Made by a program: the position numbers and the translations under genes. Positions 1-7,697 of a stretch of 64,000 nt of DNA are shown here, piece after piece. Origin of the DNA: an uncultured Dokdonella sp. (lineage in GTDB: Bacteria; Pseudomonadota; Gammaproteobacteria; Xanthomonadales; Rhodanobacteraceae); NCBI GenBank assembly GCA_934526015.1, contig CAKSZY010000009.1:1-64000 (forward strand). Direction: 5' to 3'. Within the stretch, counting starts at the first letter, position 1. Every line of letters begins with the position of its first letter. Below the pieces are notes generated by a model. It was given only the letters and a program-made list of their open reading frames with translations. It did not search any database and was not told where the DNA came from.

Positions 1-356
1 CCGTCCTCGGCCACCACTCCCTTCGCGCTTGCGAACTGGCGTCGCCCTCCGGATCCATGTTTTCTCGGGAATCGAACTGGGTGAAGCGCGGTTCGATGAC
101 GAATGCCATCCATGGCATTTGCCCTCCGGGCCGGCTGCGCCGTTCGCGCGCGCTCCTGGCGCGCGCAGTCCGTCCTCGGCCACCACCTCCTTCGCGCTTG
201 CGAACTGGCGTCGCCCTCCGGATCCATGTTTTCTCGGGAATCGAACCGGGTGAAGCGCGGTTCGATGACGAATGCCATCCATGGCATTCGCCCTCCGGGC
301 CGGCTGCGCCGTTCGCGCGCGCTCCTGGCGCGCGCAGTCCGTCCTCGGCCACCACT
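1..356. repeat. 169-bp direct tandem repeat (array tail)
   Basis: A block beginning CCGTCCTCGGCCACCAC occurs at 1, 170 and 339, giving an exact 169-bp period: two full copies and an 18-bp stub. The copies differ at only a few positions. Each carries a GC-rich palindromic core (GCGCGCGCTCCTGGCGCGCGC). The array probably continues to the left of the window. It has no convincing coding capacity, since the reading frames across it are only products of high GC. Confidence 0.9.
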
Positions 357-357
357 A

Positions 358-621
358 TCAATCGGTTACGTCGTTCTCGCCGGCATCATCGGCGGGCTTG
401 CCCCGGAATTGCACAGGAACGGACACGCTCTCGGCGTGCGCTGACAAGTGCTCGGCGGCGAAGCTCGCGTAGCGTTCGACCATCGCCAACTCGCGAAAGC
501 ACTGGTCGAAGCGCTGCAGGCCCGATGATGTACGCAGTCCCCGGCACCACGTGGCGACGCGGCGCGACCTGCGGAAGCGCCGGGTCACGGTCCTGTTGCA
601 GGTCCGATCCACTCCCTTCAC
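358..621 (-). CDS. possible 87-aa protein coupled to the SRAP gene
   Basis: This frame starts with GTG overlapping the SRAP stop codon (GTGA) and ends just before the tandem array. The second half reads like real protein, with a stretch rich in Glu/Ala/His and an acidic C-terminus ending DDAGENDVTD. The first third is Arg-rich and looks like GC-driven noise. No family is recognised. It could be a small translationally coupled gene, the degraded remains of a longer gene cut by the repeat array, or a chance frame. The overlap is the main reason to list it. Confidence 0.25.
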   Translation of the reverse strand: MKGVDRTCNRTVTRRFRRSRRVATWCRGLRTSSGLQRFDQCFRELAMVERYASFAAEHLSAHAESVSVPVQFRGKPADDAGENDVTD

Positions 622-1562
622 GCCGCCAGGCGATGTTCGTAAAGCGGCCTTGCACGATCGTCGAGGATGGTTTGCAGGGCGCCGAGGTCGGCCGGATCGG
701 GTTGCAGCCAGGCATCGAGGTTTTCCGGCCTGATCGGGATGATGCAGCGGTCGTGGCCGGCGGCGGCGATTTCCGGTGGTGGGTCATCGGTGATCGCGGC
801 GAACGAGAGCAGGTCGGGCTGGCGGCCCTGCGGGTCGGTCCAGCGCGACCACAGGCAGGCCACGATCATCGCGCTGCCGTCCTGCGGGCTGAATTCGAGC
901 ACGACGTTGTGCGGATTGCCGTCGGCATCGATGCGCTCGACGTTTTCATAGAAGCGCTCGACCACGATCACGCCGTGGCTGCTGCCGAACTGGCCTTTCC
1001 AGAAACGCTCCAGGTTGTCACGTCGCGCGTTGTAGGTGCCGGGATAACGGACATCGTGGGATGCCGGCTTTCCGGCCGGCCGGCACTGGTAGCGCATCGG
1101 GCGCACGATCCTGCGTCCGCCTTCCATCACCATCACCGGCACGTGGCTGCCGGGGAAGATCCGTGAATCCTTCGGCCGCGGCTCGACCCGGCGGATGTCG
1201 GCCATGCGGGCGAGCGACTGGCTGATCTTGCCGGTGGCGATGCGGCGGTCGTTCAGCGCCTTCTTCGTCGCTTTGACGGCGAGCGTGCGTTCGGCTTCGG
1301 CGAGGCGTTTTCGCTGGGCGAACATCCCGCTTTCGAGTGCCGCCACCTGTTCGCGGTCATGCGCCTCGATCAGCGCGGCGATGGCGCGTCCGGCAGGACT
1401 CGTGGATCGCAGGAACTCCGCATCCATCGCCTTCGGCGTGCGCACCTTCGCGCCCTCGGCGCGAAAGCCGTACAGGCGCAGGAACTCCTGCATGTCGATT
1501 TCGGCGCCCCACGCCTTCACGTACTTGCGGTAGGCGGCCCAGGTCTGTGCGGAGTAGCACAT
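618..1562 (-). CDS. SRAP (YedK/HMCES) abasic-site shield protein
   Basis: SOS-response-associated peptidase family: the N-terminal Cys, exposed after Met removal, forms a thiazolidine crosslink to abasic sites in single-stranded DNA and protects them. The start at 1562 is fixed by the obligatory MCYS N-terminus (Cys2); upstream in-frame codons do not belong to the family. Other expected residues are YNAR (Asn178, Arg180), FYEN (Glu206, like the GYYEW glutamate) and GHDR (His270). At 314 aa it is longer than E. coli YedK (about 220). The extra length is mostly an N-terminal, probably helical segment (about residues 20-130) between Cys2 and the catalytic body. It is divergent from the DUF6522-like gene, with a shared 136-bp promoter region. 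Confidence 0.9.
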   Translation of the reverse strand: MCYSAQTWAAYRKYVKAWGAEIDMQEFLRLYGFRAEGAKVRTPKAMDAEFLRSTSPAGRAIAALIEAHDREQVAALESGMFAQRKRLAEAERTLAVKATKKALNDRRIATGKISQSLARMADIRRVEPRPKDSRIFPGSHVPVMVMEGGRRIVRPMRYQCRPAGKPASHDVRYPGTYNARRDNLERFWKGQFGSSHGVIVVERFYENVERIDADGNPHNVVLEFSPQDGSAMIVACLWSRWTDPQGRQPDLLSFAAITDDPPPEIAAAGHDRCIIPIRPENLDAWLQPDPADLGALQTILDDRARPLYEHRLAA

Positions 1563-1698
1563 GGTCGGGAATCCCGTGTCGGCAGCACGGCAACGGGCTT
1601 CGATGTTGGCACAGCCGCGTGGCTCGCGCCTGATCCGGATCAGGGCGGGGCGGGCCGGTCCGGGCGACCATCGGACCACTGTGTACCGGAGCAATCCC

Positions 1699-1989
1699 AT
1701 GGGCGAGCGCATTCCGCTGACGGTGGTTCCATCGGGCGACATCGAGATCGATGCCGCGATCGTCGCGCAGGCCTTCGGCCTCGATGTGGCGACCTTCCGC
1801 ACGCTGATGCAGCAGCACAAGGTCGCGCTGCTGTGCGAGCGCGGCACCGGTGACGACGCCGGCCGCTATCGCGCCAGCTTCTATCTCGATCGCCGGCGCG
1901 TGCGCATCATCGTCGACGGCGCGGGGCGGCTCTGTGCGCCGGTCGAGCACGGCCGCAGCGGCATCGACACGTCGGCACCCCCGGCCTGA
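1699..1989 (+). CDS. DUF6522-like small protein
   Basis: A 96-aa soluble protein without signal peptide or membrane segment. It has an opening strand (IPLTVVPSGDIEIDAA), a helix-turn-helix-like middle (AFGLDVATFRTLMQQHKV), then a CERG-GDDAGRYRASFYLDRRRVRIIVD segment. This order matches my recollection of DUF6522 proteins, whose function is unknown. The ATG at 1699 gives the shortest frame that begins with the conserved segment; longer in-frame starts run into the divergent SRAP promoter. It is a single gene, and 140 bp separate it from the next one. Confidence 0.7.
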   Translation: MGERIPLTVVPSGDIEIDAAIVAQAFGLDVATFRTLMQQHKVALLCERGTGDDAGRYRASFYLDRRRVRIIVDGAGRLCAPVEHGRSGIDTSAPPA

Positions 1990-2128
1990 GGTCGACAAGT
2001 ACGACGACCGGCTCGGCGCGCGGAAGGGCTGCGCCGATTTCCTCCGCCGTGGCTGGCCCCGCCGGCTGCCGGCATGCGTGGAGTCTCCGGGTACGGGCAA
2101 CGACGCCCGGAGTAGCCCGGAGAGTTCC

Positions 2129-3550
2129 ATGATGACTGCAGCAGAAGAATCGATGCCGGCGCGGAAGGCTGCCGGCGCAGGCATTGCAGGCGGGAATCGC
2201 CCGCGGCGGACCCGCCAGGCAGGTCTTGCCGCGTTCGCCCTGCTGGCCGGACTTGCCGGCATGGTCCATGCGGCCGACGGCGATCCGGACCCGGGCTTTT
2301 CCGGCGACGGGATCGCCACACTCGGCTTCGCCGGAGGCAGCATCGACAACGTCAAACTGGCGGTGGACGCCTCCGGACGCGTGCTGGCCGGCGGCACGAT
2401 CACGCGCACGGGATTGAACAAGGATTTCGCCATCGGCCGGCTGCAAGCGAACGGGGCGGCGGATATCGACTTCGGATTCCAGGGATTGCGCACGATCGGT
2501 TTCGATTTCGTCGAGAACGGCAGCGATCGCCTGCACGCCATCATCCCGCAGGACGACGGCAGGATCCTGCTGCTCGGCGTGGCCGAGGTTGCCGACGAGA
2601 ACCCCGCCAGCGCACCCCCTGCACTCGCGCGCCTGACCGCCGGCGGAAATCTCGATGCCACGTTCGGGACCAACGGGCGCATGCAGGTTGGCGGGCACCC
2701 CTGGGCCAATCCCACCCTCTACATCACCCAGGCAACCCGCCAGCGCGACGGCAAGCTGCTGCTCGGCGGCTACTGCAACGGTTGCCCGGGCACCTATCAC
2801 GCGGTGGTCATCCGCCTCACCGCGAACGGCGCGCCCGATCCGTCGTTCGGCACCAACGGCTGGGCCAGCATGCCGCTGTCGGTGTCCAATCCGCGCTTCG
2901 AGGCGATCGCCGTGGACGACCTCGGCCGCATCGTGCTGGCCGGCACCCAGTCCAGTTCCGGCGTGTATCGTCCGCTGGTCGCACGCATGACCGCCACCGG
3001 TGCGCCCGACCCCGGCTTCGGCGGCGGAACCGGCGTCGTCACGATTCCGCTGCTGCCGAGTCCCTTCTTCGAGAATGCCGTCGTCCGCGCAGTCGCGATC
3101 GAACGTGGCCATGCGATGGTCCTCGCGCTCGGCAACTTCACCCCGGCCACCCCGGAGGCAGCCGGCCTCGTGCGCCTGTTCGCCGACGGCACCCGCGACA
3201 CGCTCTATGCCGTCAACGGACTGCGCAACCTAACCCTCGAGGACGGAAGCAGGATCCATGCGCTCGCCATGCGCAGCGATCGTCGGGTGGTTGCCGCCGG
3301 ATGGATCCGGCACACCGGCGGAAACCAGGACTTCCTGCTCGCGCGGGTGATGCCGGACGGTGCCCTCGACAACAGCTTCGATGGCAACGGCGTGCTGCGT
3401 CTTCCGGTGGCCGAAACCCATGACGGCGCGGAAGCGATGACCCTGGCGGCCGGCAAGCCGGTGCTGGCCGGCTTCATGTACACCAGCCAGCGCGACATCG
3501 CCGTGCTGCGCATGCAGTCGGACCTGCTGTTCAGCGACGGCATGGAGTGA
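2129..3550 (+). CDS. secreted delta-60 repeat (beta-propeller) protein
   Basis: A 473-aa exported protein. A GGAGAG ribosome site lies a few bases before ATG 2129. The N-terminus is basic (RRTRQ), followed by a hydrophobic stretch (about residues 31-46) and a signal-peptidase site after VHA. The rest is a run of delta-60 repeats of about 55-60 residues, each with a pattern like D-x-x-FG-x-x-G, then aIa-x-DGRIl-x-aG and ai-RL-x-x-G (for example DATFGTNGR, DPSFGTNGW, DNSFDGNGV). These pack as beta-propeller blades in surface or extracellular proteins of unknown ligand. The C-terminus ends SDLLFSDGME, the same kind of tail as the protein ending at 13805. It converges on the cytochrome gene with 24 bp between the stops. 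Confidence 0.85.
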   Translation: MMTAAEESMPARKAAGAGIAGGNRPRRTRQAGLAAFALLAGLAGMVHAADGDPDPGFSGDGIATLGFAGGSIDNVKLAVDASGRVLAGGTITRTGLNKDFAIGRLQANGAADIDFGFQGLRTIGFDFVENGSDRLHAIIPQDDGRILLLGVAEVADENPASAPPALARLTAGGNLDATFGTNGRMQVGGHPWANPTLYITQATRQRDGKLLLGGYCNGCPGTYHAVVIRLTANGAPDPSFGTNGWASMPLSVSNPRFEAIAVDDLGRIVLAGTQSSSGVYRPLVARMTATGAPDPGFGGGTGVVTIPLLPSPFFENAVVRAVAIERGHAMVLALGNFTPATPEAAGLVRLFADGTRDTLYAVNGLRNLTLEDGSRIHALAMRSDRRVVAAGWIRHTGGNQDFLLARVMPDGALDNSFDGNGVLRLPVAETHDGAEAMTLAAGKPVLAGFMYTSQRDIAVLRMQSDLLFSDGME

Positions 3551-3574
3551 TCCGCCGCGGCTGCGGACGCTGGA

Positions 3575-5569
3575 TCAGCACGTGCGCGGGCGTCGGCGCA
3601 TGCGCAGGCCGGCGACCAGTGCCAGCAGCACGCCGAGGGCAGCCAGCCATTGCGGATCCAGCATCGGCACCGCGATCGCCGCGCTGCCGCGGCAGGCATC
3701 GAACACCGGAGCAGGGCCCGGCCCGCTCCATGCCGCTGCCATCGCCGCGGCGTCGCTGCAGTCGACGATGCCGTTGCCGTCGAAGTCGCCGGCACGACAG
3801 CTCTCGGAATCGGCGCCGGCTTGCAGGCATTGCGCAAGGCGCGCGGCATCGACCGCGTCGAGCACGCCGTTGCCGTTGAAGTCGCCACGCAGGAAGGAGC
3901 CGAGGGGGATCGACGCCGAAGCCATGGTGATCGGTGCGGCGCGACCGCTTTGTTCCCACAGGTCGTGCAGGGTCTGGCCCCAGTGATCGCTCTGGTTGCC
4001 GTCACGCAGGGCTTCGATGTAGTGGCGGGTGACGGTCTGGTACAGCACGCGGACCTCGGCCGTGACCGCGCCCGGCGGAATCCAGAAGCGCGCGTCGTCC
4101 CAGTACTGGCCGTCGGCGTAGTGGCGGCCGACCGCCGGCGCGCCTCCCGCGACGAACGCGGCGTTGCTGAACCCGCGCGGCGGAATGCGCGTGTCCTTCT
4201 CGATCGTGTCGGCCAGCGCCATGTGGGTGGTACGGCCGGGCGGCCGTCCGGTCGCCGCGGCGGCCTCCGCGGAAAGGCCGACCGCCATCTCGTAGACGAT
4301 CGTCGAGGCCTCGTCGAGTTCGGCGCTTGCCGGATCGTAGCCGCCGTATTCGCGCAGCAGGTTGCCGCCGGCATCACGCAGGCGCACCTCCACCCAGGCA
4401 CGACGGCCTTCGATGTGTCCGGTCGGCAGCTTGTGACCGCCCTCGTTGATCACGCGCGCACGCAGCACGCCGCCGGCGTCCTGGGCCAGTTCGAGCGAGG
4501 CGGCGCGGCCGAGCATGTCGTTCGCCGCCGCCATGCCGATCGCCAGTGCATCCTGGTCGACGGCCGGATCGTCGATGTAGTAGCGGCCGATGATGTCGAG
4601 CACCCACGACGAGGCGCCGGCGAAATCATGGCTGCGCAAATCCTCGCGGAACGGGCCGAAGGAACTCGCGTAGCCGGCGCGAACCGGCATGTGGCAATCC
4701 TGGCAGGTGGAGACCACGCCACCGCCCTCGCCGCCGAAGCGCCCCTGCATGTCGACGCCGCCATCGGCAAAGGCCGACAGCTTCCATTCGGTGTAGGTGC
4801 GCTCAAGCGGGAAGTGGGTCGCGAGGTCCTCGCTCTCCGGTGGCGCGTCGAGTGCGTTGTAGCGGTAGCTGCCATCGGGTTGGCGCGATACGGCGACATT
4901 GCCGACATCGTGGCAGGTGCCGCACAGGGCACTGTCGCGGTGGTACGGCGAGACCAGCAACTCGTGCGCCGGCTGGGCGTCGCTGCGCGGACCGCGGCGC
5001 TGGCCTTCCGGATCGAGCACGAACATCGCGTTGCCGGTGAACGCCGGCACCGATTCGAGTTCGGCGAGGATTTCGGCGTCGCGTTCGGGGCTCACGCCGG
5101 GCTTGTAGTCAGGGTCGACCATCGCGTGGCAGAAATGGCAGTCGACGCCATCGCGATCGCGCTCGTCGAGCGTGCTGCCGTCGGCGACGAGGGCATGGCC
5201 GCTGGCGACGCCGTTCGGCACGTGGCAGCGCAGGCAGAAGTAACCGACGTTGGCGACGTCCTGGTTGGCGGTGGCAAGCTGGGCGAAGAACAGCGGATCG
5301 CGGCCGCCGTTCGCCATCAGGCTGCCCTTCCAGCTCGCATACGGTTCGCCCGAGGTGCCGGTGTGGGCATGGCAGGCCTGGCAGACCTGCGGCGACTGGA
5401 AGTTGTCCGGGAGCGCGTCGCCGAACTGGGTGCCGGACACATGGAAGTCGCGCAGCGTGGCCGGCACCGGGTCGGCCAGCGCTGCGCCCGCAACGAGCAG
5501 CGCGGCGAGCGCCGGAGACAGCCGGAGTAGTCGCGCCCGCAACGGCGCAAGCGAACGGATCGTGCTCAT
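3575..5569 (-). CDS. pentaheme c-type cytochrome with dockerin-like domain and IPTL-like tail
   Basis: A 664-aa exported protein. The signal peptide (hydrophobic residues about 15-30) ends ALA before DPVPATL. Five CxxCH heme sites are visible: CQACH (63), CLRCH (112), CHFCH (144), CGTCH (216) and CQDCH (289), as in cytochrome c-554-like electron carriers. Residues about 562-615 hold two calcium-loop repeats (DFNGNGVLDAVD and DFDGNGIVDCSD) like type I dockerin or EF-hand pairs. The end (about 633-661) is a short VPMLDP motif, one membrane helix and an RMRRR cluster, resembling IPTL/PEP-CTERM sorting tails. The ATG at 5569 is preferred because it starts the signal peptide and leaves the FNR-type site at 5626-5639 upstream. 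Electron partner unknown. Confidence 0.85.
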   Translation of the reverse strand: MSTIRSLAPLRARLLRLSPALAALLVAGAALADPVPATLRDFHVSGTQFGDALPDNFQSPQVCQACHAHTGTSGEPYASWKGSLMANGGRDPLFFAQLATANQDVANVGYFCLRCHVPNGVASGHALVADGSTLDERDRDGVDCHFCHAMVDPDYKPGVSPERDAEILAELESVPAFTGNAMFVLDPEGQRRGPRSDAQPAHELLVSPYHRDSALCGTCHDVGNVAVSRQPDGSYRYNALDAPPESEDLATHFPLERTYTEWKLSAFADGGVDMQGRFGGEGGGVVSTCQDCHMPVRAGYASSFGPFREDLRSHDFAGASSWVLDIIGRYYIDDPAVDQDALAIGMAAANDMLGRAASLELAQDAGGVLRARVINEGGHKLPTGHIEGRRAWVEVRLRDAGGNLLREYGGYDPASAELDEASTIVYEMAVGLSAEAAAATGRPPGRTTHMALADTIEKDTRIPPRGFSNAAFVAGGAPAVGRHYADGQYWDDARFWIPPGAVTAEVRVLYQTVTRHYIEALRDGNQSDHWGQTLHDLWEQSGRAAPITMASASIPLGSFLRGDFNGNGVLDAVDAARLAQCLQAGADSESCRAGDFDGNGIVDCSDAAAMAAAWSGPGPAPVFDACRGSAAIAVPMLDPQWLAALGVLLALVAGLRMRRRPRTC

Positions 5570-5889
5570 TGCGTCCCCCGCAACCGGCAATGCGCCGATG
5601 CTTGGCAGTCGGCCGCGCGCACGCATTGACCTGGGTCAAGCGTCCCCGCAAGGCGATCCGGATCGGGCGCCGGCCGGCTGCGGCAAATCGCAGCTGGCGG
5701 TCAAGGCACTGCAGGGCGGCACCTTCCTGTCATCCGCTTGACGCATCCGTGCGACAGCCTTGCCGGTGCGGGGAACCCCTGCCGGCGACCGTGCCGGCGC
5801 CGGCGTCGCGTCCGTATGCATGCCGTTCATCCACACCCGCAGAGACTCGCCCGACGATGAGGTCCGCAACGATGCGAAAGGAGCCAGCC
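5570..5889. other. intergenic region between divergent genes
   Basis: 320 bp without a gene between the cytochrome (minus) and the 85-aa protein (plus). It holds the TTGAC-N4-GTCAA inverted repeat listed separately and an AAAGGAG ribosome site just before 5890. It also has several lone TTGAC/GTCAA half-sites (around 5697 and 5738) that do not pair at the right spacing. Nothing else could be recognised. Confidence 0.6.
5626..5639. promoter_or_regulatory. FNR/ANR-type operator candidate
   Basis: TTGACCTGGGTCAA is a perfect TTGAC-N4-GTCAA inverted repeat, the architecture bound by FNR/ANR/DNR oxygen or nitric-oxide regulators (consensus TTGAT-N4-ATCAA). Its centre lies about 63 bp upstream of the cytochrome start, where an activator would fit. 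It may also act on the plus-strand gene about 255 bp away, though less plausibly. Inference from pattern and context only. Confidence 0.5.
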
Positions 5890-6147
5890 ATGGGTCTGAC
5901 CATCCTGTTTGGAGACCGCGCACGCAATTCGAGCGCGCACGAGATCGCCGAGCGCGCCCGCACCGTCGTCGACAACGTGCTGGCCCGCCACCGCCTGCCG
6001 GCGCGCGCGCCGCAACGCCCGGTCTGGCACAGCGTGGCCATGCAGATCGAACTGGCCGAGCGTGCCGAATACAGCCACCTGCTCGATGCCATCCGCCGCG
6101 AATGCGCGCGCGGCCGTGTCGACGTGATGGGCGTGCGGCTCGCCTGA
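5890..6147 (+). CDS. 85-aa protein of unknown function
   Basis: A small soluble protein with a strong AAAGGAG ribosome site seven bases before ATG 5890, which decides the start. There is no signal peptide or membrane helix. The first 35 residues suggest a strand (LTILFGD) and an amphipathic helix (SAHEIAERARTVVDNVLARH). A second helix (EYSHLLDAIRRECARGR) and a final strand (VDVMGVRLA) suggest a compact alpha/beta fold. No family is recognised. It ends 6 bp before the convergent plcP gene and may share the FNR-type site of the upstream region. Confidence 0.75.
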   Translation: MGLTILFGDRARNSSAHEIAERARTVVDNVLARHRLPARAPQRPVWHSVAMQIELAERAEYSHLLDAIRRECARGRVDVMGVRLA

Positions 6148-6153
6148 GGTCGC

Positions 6154-6969
6154 TCAGGCCGGTACGCGGTCGCGCGCGCCGAGGGCATTGATGCGCGCGG
6201 AAACGTCGGCGCCGATCGGCTCCGCCTGCGCCGGATCACCCTTCCATTCGACCAGTTCGAGGCGACCGTCATGGTGCTCGACGATCGCCGTGCAGCTGTC
6301 GACCCAGTCGCCGCAGTTGACGTAGGCGATGCCGTCGACCTCGCGCAATGCGGCGACGTGGATGTGGCCGCAGATCACCCCGTCGAGACCGCGCTCGGTC
6401 ACCGCGCGCGCAACCGAACTCTCGAAATCGGAGATGAAGTTGACCGCGGTCTTGATGCGGCGCTTGGCGTAGCCGGCCAGCGACCAGTAGCCGGCGATGC
6501 CGAGGCGCCGGCGCATCCAGGACAGCCACACGTTCATGCGCACGAGCAGGTCGTAGCCCCTGTCGCCGAGCACGGCCAGCCAGCGGTGGTGGCGGGTTAC
6601 CTGGTCGAACTCGTCGCCGTGGATGACCAGGTAGCGACGACCGTTCGCGGCGACGTGCACGCACTCCTGCATGAGGCGGATCTCGCCGAGCAGGATGCCG
6701 ACGTGCTCGCGCAAGGCCTCGTCGTGGTTGCCGGGAATGAAGGTGACGCACTCGCCGTGGCGGGCGCGACGCAGGATCTTCTGCACCACGGTGTTCTGCG
6801 CCGGGGTCCAGCGCACCTCGCGCTTCATCGCCCAGAAATCGACGATGTCGCCGACCAGATAGAGCATGTCGGACGGGTAGGCACGCAGGAACTCGAGCAG
6901 GCGTTCGGCCTGGCAGGCACGCGTGCCGAGGTGGACATCGGAGATGAACACGCTGCGCACGCGGTTCAT
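6154..6969 (-). CDS. plcP: PlcP-type metallophosphoesterase (phospholipase C for lipid remodelling)
   Basis: A 271-aa calcineurin-fold phosphoesterase of the YbbF/LpxH branch. Metal-site motifs are D11-x-H13, GDIVD (40-44), GNHD (80-83), HGDEFD (117-122) and GHIH (201-204). Automatic annotation would probably call it a UDP-2,3-diacylglucosamine hydrolase. However, the length and sequence (GTRACQA after DVHL, VNFISDFE, DGIAYVNCGDWVDSCTA) fit PlcP. In rhizobia and marine bacteria PlcP cleaves membrane phospholipids to diacylglycerol under phosphate starvation. The start codon overlaps the btaB stop by 4 bp, so it is coupled to betaine-lipid synthesis, which consumes diacylglycerol. I infer cytoplasmic action at the inner membrane. 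LpxH activity cannot be excluded from sequence alone. Confidence 0.8.
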   Translation of the reverse strand: MNRVRSVFISDVHLGTRACQAERLLEFLRAYPSDMLYLVGDIVDFWAMKREVRWTPAQNTVVQKILRRARHGECVTFIPGNHDEALREHVGILLGEIRLMQECVHVAANGRRYLVIHGDEFDQVTRHHRWLAVLGDRGYDLLVRMNVWLSWMRRRLGIAGYWSLAGYAKRRIKTAVNFISDFESSVARAVTERGLDGVICGHIHVAALREVDGIAYVNCGDWVDSCTAIVEHHDGRLELVEWKGDPAQAEPIGADVSARINALGARDRVPA

Positions 6970-7697
6970 CGGCGGTGCCCGAGGAAGCGGTAGTACGGCA
7001 CGCGCAGCAGCGGCAGGTACGGCACCGGCGCACGCGCCTCGACCAGTTCGTGGTCGGCAAACGCCTCGCACAGGCCGGCCAGGCGGCCGGCATCGAGCTC
7101 GACGCCGTCGTGTGCGAACCAGCGCGGCCAGAACCAGCGCGCGAGCCTGCGGTGACGATCGCGGCCATGCGGCGGCTGCGCGGCGGAGACGTGGAAGTCG
7201 ACCGCGGCGAGGATGCCTCCCGGCCGCAGCATCGCCCGCGCATTGGCGATCGCCTCGCGCCAGGCCGGGATCATCGTCAGCGCGTAGGAAAGGATGACCA
7301 CGTCGACCGGCGCGTCGGGCTGCCAGCGGGTGGCGTCGCCTTCGACCGCACGCAGCTGCGGGGCCTGCCGGCTGCGAGCGCGCGCGCGCTCGAGCAGCGG
7401 CGCGCAAAGGTCGACGACCTCGTACGAGGCGATCAGCGACTGGCGCTCGCGGAAGTGCTCGAAGTTGCGCCCGGTGCCGCCGCCGAGGTCGACCACGCGC
7501 GCGCCGGCAGCCAGCGGAATGCTTGCGATGAGCGCGTCGCGCCCGTGCAGCAGGCGCTCGCGGAAGCGGTCGTAGTCGGCGGCCTGCGGCGCATAGAAGG
7601 CGGCCAGGCGCTGCGCGTGGGTGGCTGCCTCCGGCATGCCGCGCGCCATCGCGCGCAACACGCCGATATCCGCCCGCAGTGCCTCAAGCCGGCGCAT
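6966..7697 (-). CDS. btaB: BtaB-like N-methyltransferase (DGTS synthesis)
   Basis: A 243-aa class I SAM methyltransferase. The SAM-binding motif I VVDLGGGTGRN lies at about 68-78, an acidic loop (EVVDLC) follows, then motif IV (VDVVILSYALTMIP) and LRPGGILAAVDFH. BtaB trimethylates diacylglyceryl-homoserine to the betaine lipid DGTS. The assignment rests on being coupled to a BtaA homologue (14-bp overlap) and on the N-terminal sequence FYAPQAADYDRFRERLLHGRD, typical of BtaB-like enzymes. It also overlaps plcP by 4 bp, so all three should be made from one transcript. The substrate could differ if the upstream enzyme makes another head group. Confidence 0.8.
   Translation of the reverse strand: MRRLEALRADIGVLRAMARGMPEAATHAQRLAAFYAPQAADYDRFRERLLHGRDALIASIPLAAGARVVDLGGGTGRNFEHFRERQSLIASYEVVDLCAPLLERARARSRQAPQLRAVEGDATRWQPDAPVDVVILSYALTMIPAWREAIANARAMLRPGGILAAVDFHVSAAQPPHGRDRHRRLARWFWPRWFAHDGVELDAGRLAGLCEAFADHELVEARAPVPYLPLLRVPYYRFLGHRR

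Noticed and set aside
386..787. 133-codon minus-strand frame overlapping the SRAP 3' end
   Set aside because: Shadow frame inside a clear SRAP gene; Arg/Pro-rich without motifs.
6154..6969. lpxH as the name of the phosphoesterase
   Set aside because: Context and family-specific segments favour PlcP, though activity cannot be excluded.
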